A DNA stretch of 64,000 nt, taken from NCBI RefSeq assembly GCF_964199755.1, contig NC_133901.1, positions 5,805,016-5,869,015 of the forward strand, in the 5' to 3' direction. Source of the stretch: Larus michahellis (Eukaryota; Chordata; Aves; Charadriiformes; Laridae). Below, in pieces: positions 60,107 to 64,000 of this stretch. The notes below the pieces were generated by a model. The model was not told the origin of the DNA and searched no databases. It saw nothing but the letters and a program-made list of their open reading frames with translations. The position numbers and the translations under genes were made by a program. Every line of letters starts with the position of its first letter. The stretch's first letter is position 1.

Positions 60107-63100
60107 CTGCAACGAGAAAAGTCCATAAAACCCCATCAGGATGCATCAAAGGAGGCATCGTACAGAGCAAACCTGAGACACAACCCAACACCGGAGAAAT
60201 CAGTTTGAAACTGGCTTCCAGTGACACACTTTTCACATCATAAGGGCGCCTACGTCCATATATTAGCCATGCCTGACATTATATAACGCGGCTTAAAAAT
60301 ATGTATCATAGCACGTTCCGAAGAGGTTTTTATCGAAGGGCAGGATCGCTCGGGTGATGGATCAGCTGTCAGCCCCTGCCCTCCGGAACGTCTTTGTGCT
60401 AAACTAATGGTCCAGCAGAACCGCCAGCTTGACAGCCCGGGTATTTATTTGCATCCTGGTAAGAGAACCGACAACTTCATTGTTTTCGACGTTCATTTTT
60501 CACAGCTGGATGCCTTCGCTCACCCAGAGTCTCATGCTTTGGTCAGAGAGGGGTGATATTTTCAATGCATTCAGTTAAGCAGCTGGCTCCCAGGTGAAAA
60601 CTTAACACAGCCGTCTCGCAAACGTACACTTGCTGCAGCTCCGCTTTCAGTGCTGCTGCCTGTGAAAAATGGCAGCGATAAAATTCCTGTAGTCTCCGTC
60701 GCACCAGAGATTTGGATAGCTTTAAATGGTGGAAAACAGACAGTGCTGCTACCCTGTTTTCTTCAGATATCACTCACAGAATACAAAACGCGTTGATGAA
60801 GTCGGAGACCCTCCTTGCAGGGTTTCTGTGCCTGCCTTGCAGAGGCTTCTTCACTTGTGCGAAGCTTTCAGAGCCTCTCATCCCTGCTGGCACACACTGG
60901 AGAGGCAAAAAAGGCTCTGATCCCTGGTCCAGGAAAGTGTCCTCCACTCACTGAATATGACATCTCCCGGGATCAGACCCAAACGATGACTTTTCATCAA
61001 CACCTCTATGCCTTTGAGGGTGTCAGTGTGCAGAACAAGATGCAGTGCTGCAGGAGGACACATCCCCAGGGACTGAAGGGAGAAGTGAAACCACCTCAAC
61101 CTCAGTGGTGAACTTGTATTACAGCATCCAACCCATTCTCAGCTCTTTTCTTCCCATTTGCGGACCTCCAGCTTCCCGACGTGGTTCTCACAGACACCAT
61201 TTCTCCACGGACTTCTTTTCAACACTGCTCATTTTTTGTCATCGCTTGGACCCCATCCACATTGAAACCACAAGAAAGTGCAGGAGCTCAGCCCCATCGT
61301 AGTTAAAAGTTTGTTCTGCAAATGAGGCCTGGTTGCCAAGTTAAAAGTTCAGCCCATCCTACAGAGCTCTGGCTCGGTTTTGGGAGCAGAACTAAATATT
61401 TCCACAATACAGACCAGAACTATATCATAACCAAGCCAAAGGAAAAACCAGCTCAGAACCAGGTCCCCTGACTGGTTACTAGTGGTTCATGTGAGGTTTT
61501 TGGAGTATGCGTGCAAAGCTCTTGTTACGCTTACCAAGAAGACAAAAGAATTTTCCAGTGAAAATTCGGGTAAGAAAGCAGAAATTTCTGGAGAAGAAAA
61601 TTTTAATGATTCTATTGGGTGGATGCAAACATTTTTAGCTTCTTAGTAGAACAATCCTGATTATCAAAGTCCTTTGAAGAATAAGATAACAAGTGATACA
61701 TTGAAGCTATTTTATGAAGTTCCATAACTGAATGTACGAATATCCCTGGGACTTTTCTCCTTTCTTCATGATGAGTGCAAAGGGATGAAGCAATAGAAAG
61801 GTTTAAATTATTACACTTCTTCCTGCTTCAAAATTTTCCTCTCGGTGCCTTTCCTCTGCAAGAGGAGGATTTATTTGTTTGCAGTCTTAAAAATCTCTTT
61901 TTGAGATTAAGGAACATGAAACTGGAGACCAAAACATTCAGACTGGAAGGCAACAGCCATCCAAAGTGTCGGGGAGCACAGGGAAATAACTGATGGGCAC
62001 TAAGACTCAACAGAGTGCCCAGAAGCTTTGATTTCATGCAGCTCCTGTGGATTACTCTCCCCAAAATGAAGCTTCAGCTTTAAAAGAACAGGGAAATTGT
62101 AAAGTCAAGTGCTCACACACCACGAAACGTCAAACCCCTGGTTATCAGCGCCCCCGAGCAGAGACTCTTTCCATACTCATTTATTTTGCAAACCGACGTG
62201 GTCTGGTTTTACCACAAGGAACTGCTTCTGTGAAGATCCTGCTGAGCCCCAACAGCTCCAGAAAGAGACGTTTTTTTGTACTAATAGAATCAGGGCAAAA
62301 TGTAGATGCTGAATTGTGTTCTACATTCCATACAGTCTACAGACAATTCTACAGTCCGTACACAACATGACTTCTTTTTCTGTTTGTTTGGTTTTGGAAA
62401 CTGCAAAATTTGGTCCAGTTTGTATAGAGAAAGGAAGGTTGCATCTCTGGCATAAAGAGATGCCAAATGTCAAGTCCTCACGTCTAAATTGCTGAGGCAT
62501 CACGACACTCCACAAAACAGTTTAGTTTATTTTAAACTTAGGCAATACACCTTTCCTAAACTTCCTTCTTGGAAATCTAAAATATCTTAGGCAGACACTC
62601 AAAAAAACCCAACCCAAAATAAAAAAATCACCAAACACAATATTAAGCTGAGGCAGAGCTTGCTTGGCAGATTTCATCCCAGATTAATATAATTAATTTA
62701 CAAGCAATTGAAAAACACAGTCTTGTAATAGGAAGTGTTACGCAGCTTCAACAAAAGGCATTACTGTCCATATCGCCCATAATTAGATAGCAGTGTATAA
62801 AATGCACTGCGTGGACGGCTTAAGATCAATTCAAATCCCATGATGTCAAAATTATTCCTCAATATCCTCCAGCGCATTGCCTGCAATCTGATTACTTGAA
62901 CACGAGCGCTGTCCTTCCAGCTGCTAGGGCTGGCGAGTCCCAGGAACCGGCCAGGGGAATATTAAACACCCAACAAGGATGGGGAGTGGTGAGCTGGCGT
63001 CTCCGACCCATGGTTGCCTTACTCTGAGCAGCTTTGGAGCAGCATGGCCGAGGTCCAGTCTTAAAATCAAAATGAAGATTCTTCATTTAGCCAAGAGAAA

Positions 63101-64000
63101 AGGAAGGTTAATCCTTCGCACCATTAACTGGCCTTGCTCTTTTGCTTACAGGCGAAGGAGACCTCGGAGGCTTTGGCATCTTCACCAGCATGAAGAATAA
63201 ATCAACCCGGCATAAAGCTCTAATGGTTGCGGCTCAAGAGAATAAATAGGTTTTTTTCTCATGCGAGTAGAGAGGGGCTCAGAAGGCCGTTGACAAAGAG
63301 CTGCATTTCTTAATTGAATTTAATGAAATATGTAGGAACAAAGCTTCCCATCCCTAATGCAGTCTAAGGAGCACGGAAGGGCCAAGGGGATACACTGCTA
63401 ACGCCGTGGCTTGGCTGAAGGGCAGTACAAGTGGGCTGCGATCAAGAAGCAAATATCGTTCCTGTTCAGCAGCACCTTTTCTGCTCTGCGGTACGGTTAT
63501 ACGGCTCTGGCTCCGCGTTTATTTCTTGGTCAGCTCATTAACCTACACCCACAGGGGAGTATTACCACCACCACCACCATCCTCAGCGGTGGGAGATGGA
63601 AAGCCAAGCATTCCTACTGGGGGGCCGCGAGGAGGCAAAAAGGACTGCCATGGCGGGATGTTTGCAGAAATATCTAAAAAGTGGAAAGTTTCACCAGCAT
63701 TGACCCTCCCGTAAATCAAAAGAGCAGGGGATTTTGCAGGAAAAGCCCCTTCAGAAGACAGGCTGTGTTGCGTGGCGGGGGCAAATGAGGAAAAATTCTG
63801 ATGAAGAGCAAGCGCAGCCCTCAAACAGGGCTGATTATAACACAGCGTATAGCTGGAGAAGTGTTTCAATATAAGTATAATTCCTCTCTATTTTCTAAAT
63901 TAAATTAATTTTCTGTTGCAGAAATCTGCAACCTTTGGATTAAGGAATTCTTACGAAAGTGTTCACTAACAATGAAAGTCGGCTCCTTGCAGAGCTGCTT
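60107..64000 (-). other. MEGF6: MEGF6 intron upstream of exon A (continues beyond window)
   Basis: Almost 3.9 kb with no further cysteine-rich exon on the minus strand. It must be part of an intron, because exon A needs an upstream phase-1 exon. A short run of ACC triplets lies at about 63564-63578. ORFs here are short and overlapping. Confidence 0.75.

Noticed and set aside
60107..64000. miR-551a, which lies in a MEGF6 intron in human
   Set aside because: Looked for its mature core by eye on both strands and saw no match. It may lie in an upstream intron outside the window.
1..64000. Prokaryotic-type systems (CRISPR arrays, defence islands, phage, operons)
   Set aside because: The sequence is vertebrate nuclear DNA with introns and CR1 LINEs. 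The repeats found are homopolymers, small tandem repeats and retroelements, with no spaced palindromic repeats or gene clusters.

Overview
This is a stretch of vertebrate nuclear DNA, almost certainly from a bird. The clearest signs are several CR1 LINE copies of the avian type, with the typical ATTCTATG-like 3' tail repeats (near 6.1, 38.4, 40.95, 50.95 and 55.7 kb), exons with GT-AG introns, and long AT-rich non-coding tracts. There are no operons, phage genes, CRISPR arrays or other prokaryotic features. The species cannot be named from the sequence.

The only gene I can identify firmly lies on the minus strand between about 41.2 and 60.1 kb. It is the 3' part of an EGF-repeat gene that I assign to MEGF6. 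Thirteen exons of 126, 129 or 132 bp (59978-60106 down to 41840-41968) each encode one eight-cysteine laminin-type EGF repeat. All begin and end in phase 1, all have AG/GT borders, and together they give 557 codons with no stop at any junction. The last two repeats resemble the C-terminal end of vertebrate MEGF6 as I remember it. The 5' half of the gene, with its signal peptide, EMI domain and calcium-binding EGF repeats, must lie beyond 64000. A candidate terminal exon with a poly(A) signal lies at 41190-41590, but its reading frame is weakly supported.

The first ~1.1 kb looks like the AT-rich 3' UTR of a plus-strand gene, with two poly(A) signal sites (894-903 and 1098-1103) followed by T/GT-rich stretches. 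In mammals PRDM16 and then ARHGEF16 lie tail to tail with MEGF6, so PRDM16 is the best guess, but no coding sequence is present to prove it. Between 1.1 and 41 kb I see no recognisable protein-coding gene and no exon of ARHGEF16. The one persuasive transcript signal there is a plus-strand terminal exon candidate at 11043-11282, with a good acceptor, an AATAAA and a GT-rich downstream element. Weaker minus-strand poly(A) candidates lie near 6.7, 17.15 and 37.9 kb. A cluster of TAATTA homeodomain-type sites lies at 34.13-34.25 kb.

The genes do not form a pathway; they are simply neighbours facing each other tail to tail. I found no undescribed multi-gene system. The points most worth a second look are a nine-cysteine EGF repeat, the unassigned poly(A) exon at 11 kb, the apparent lack of ARHGEF16, and two long plus-strand ORFs (224 and 207 codons) antisense to MEGF6.
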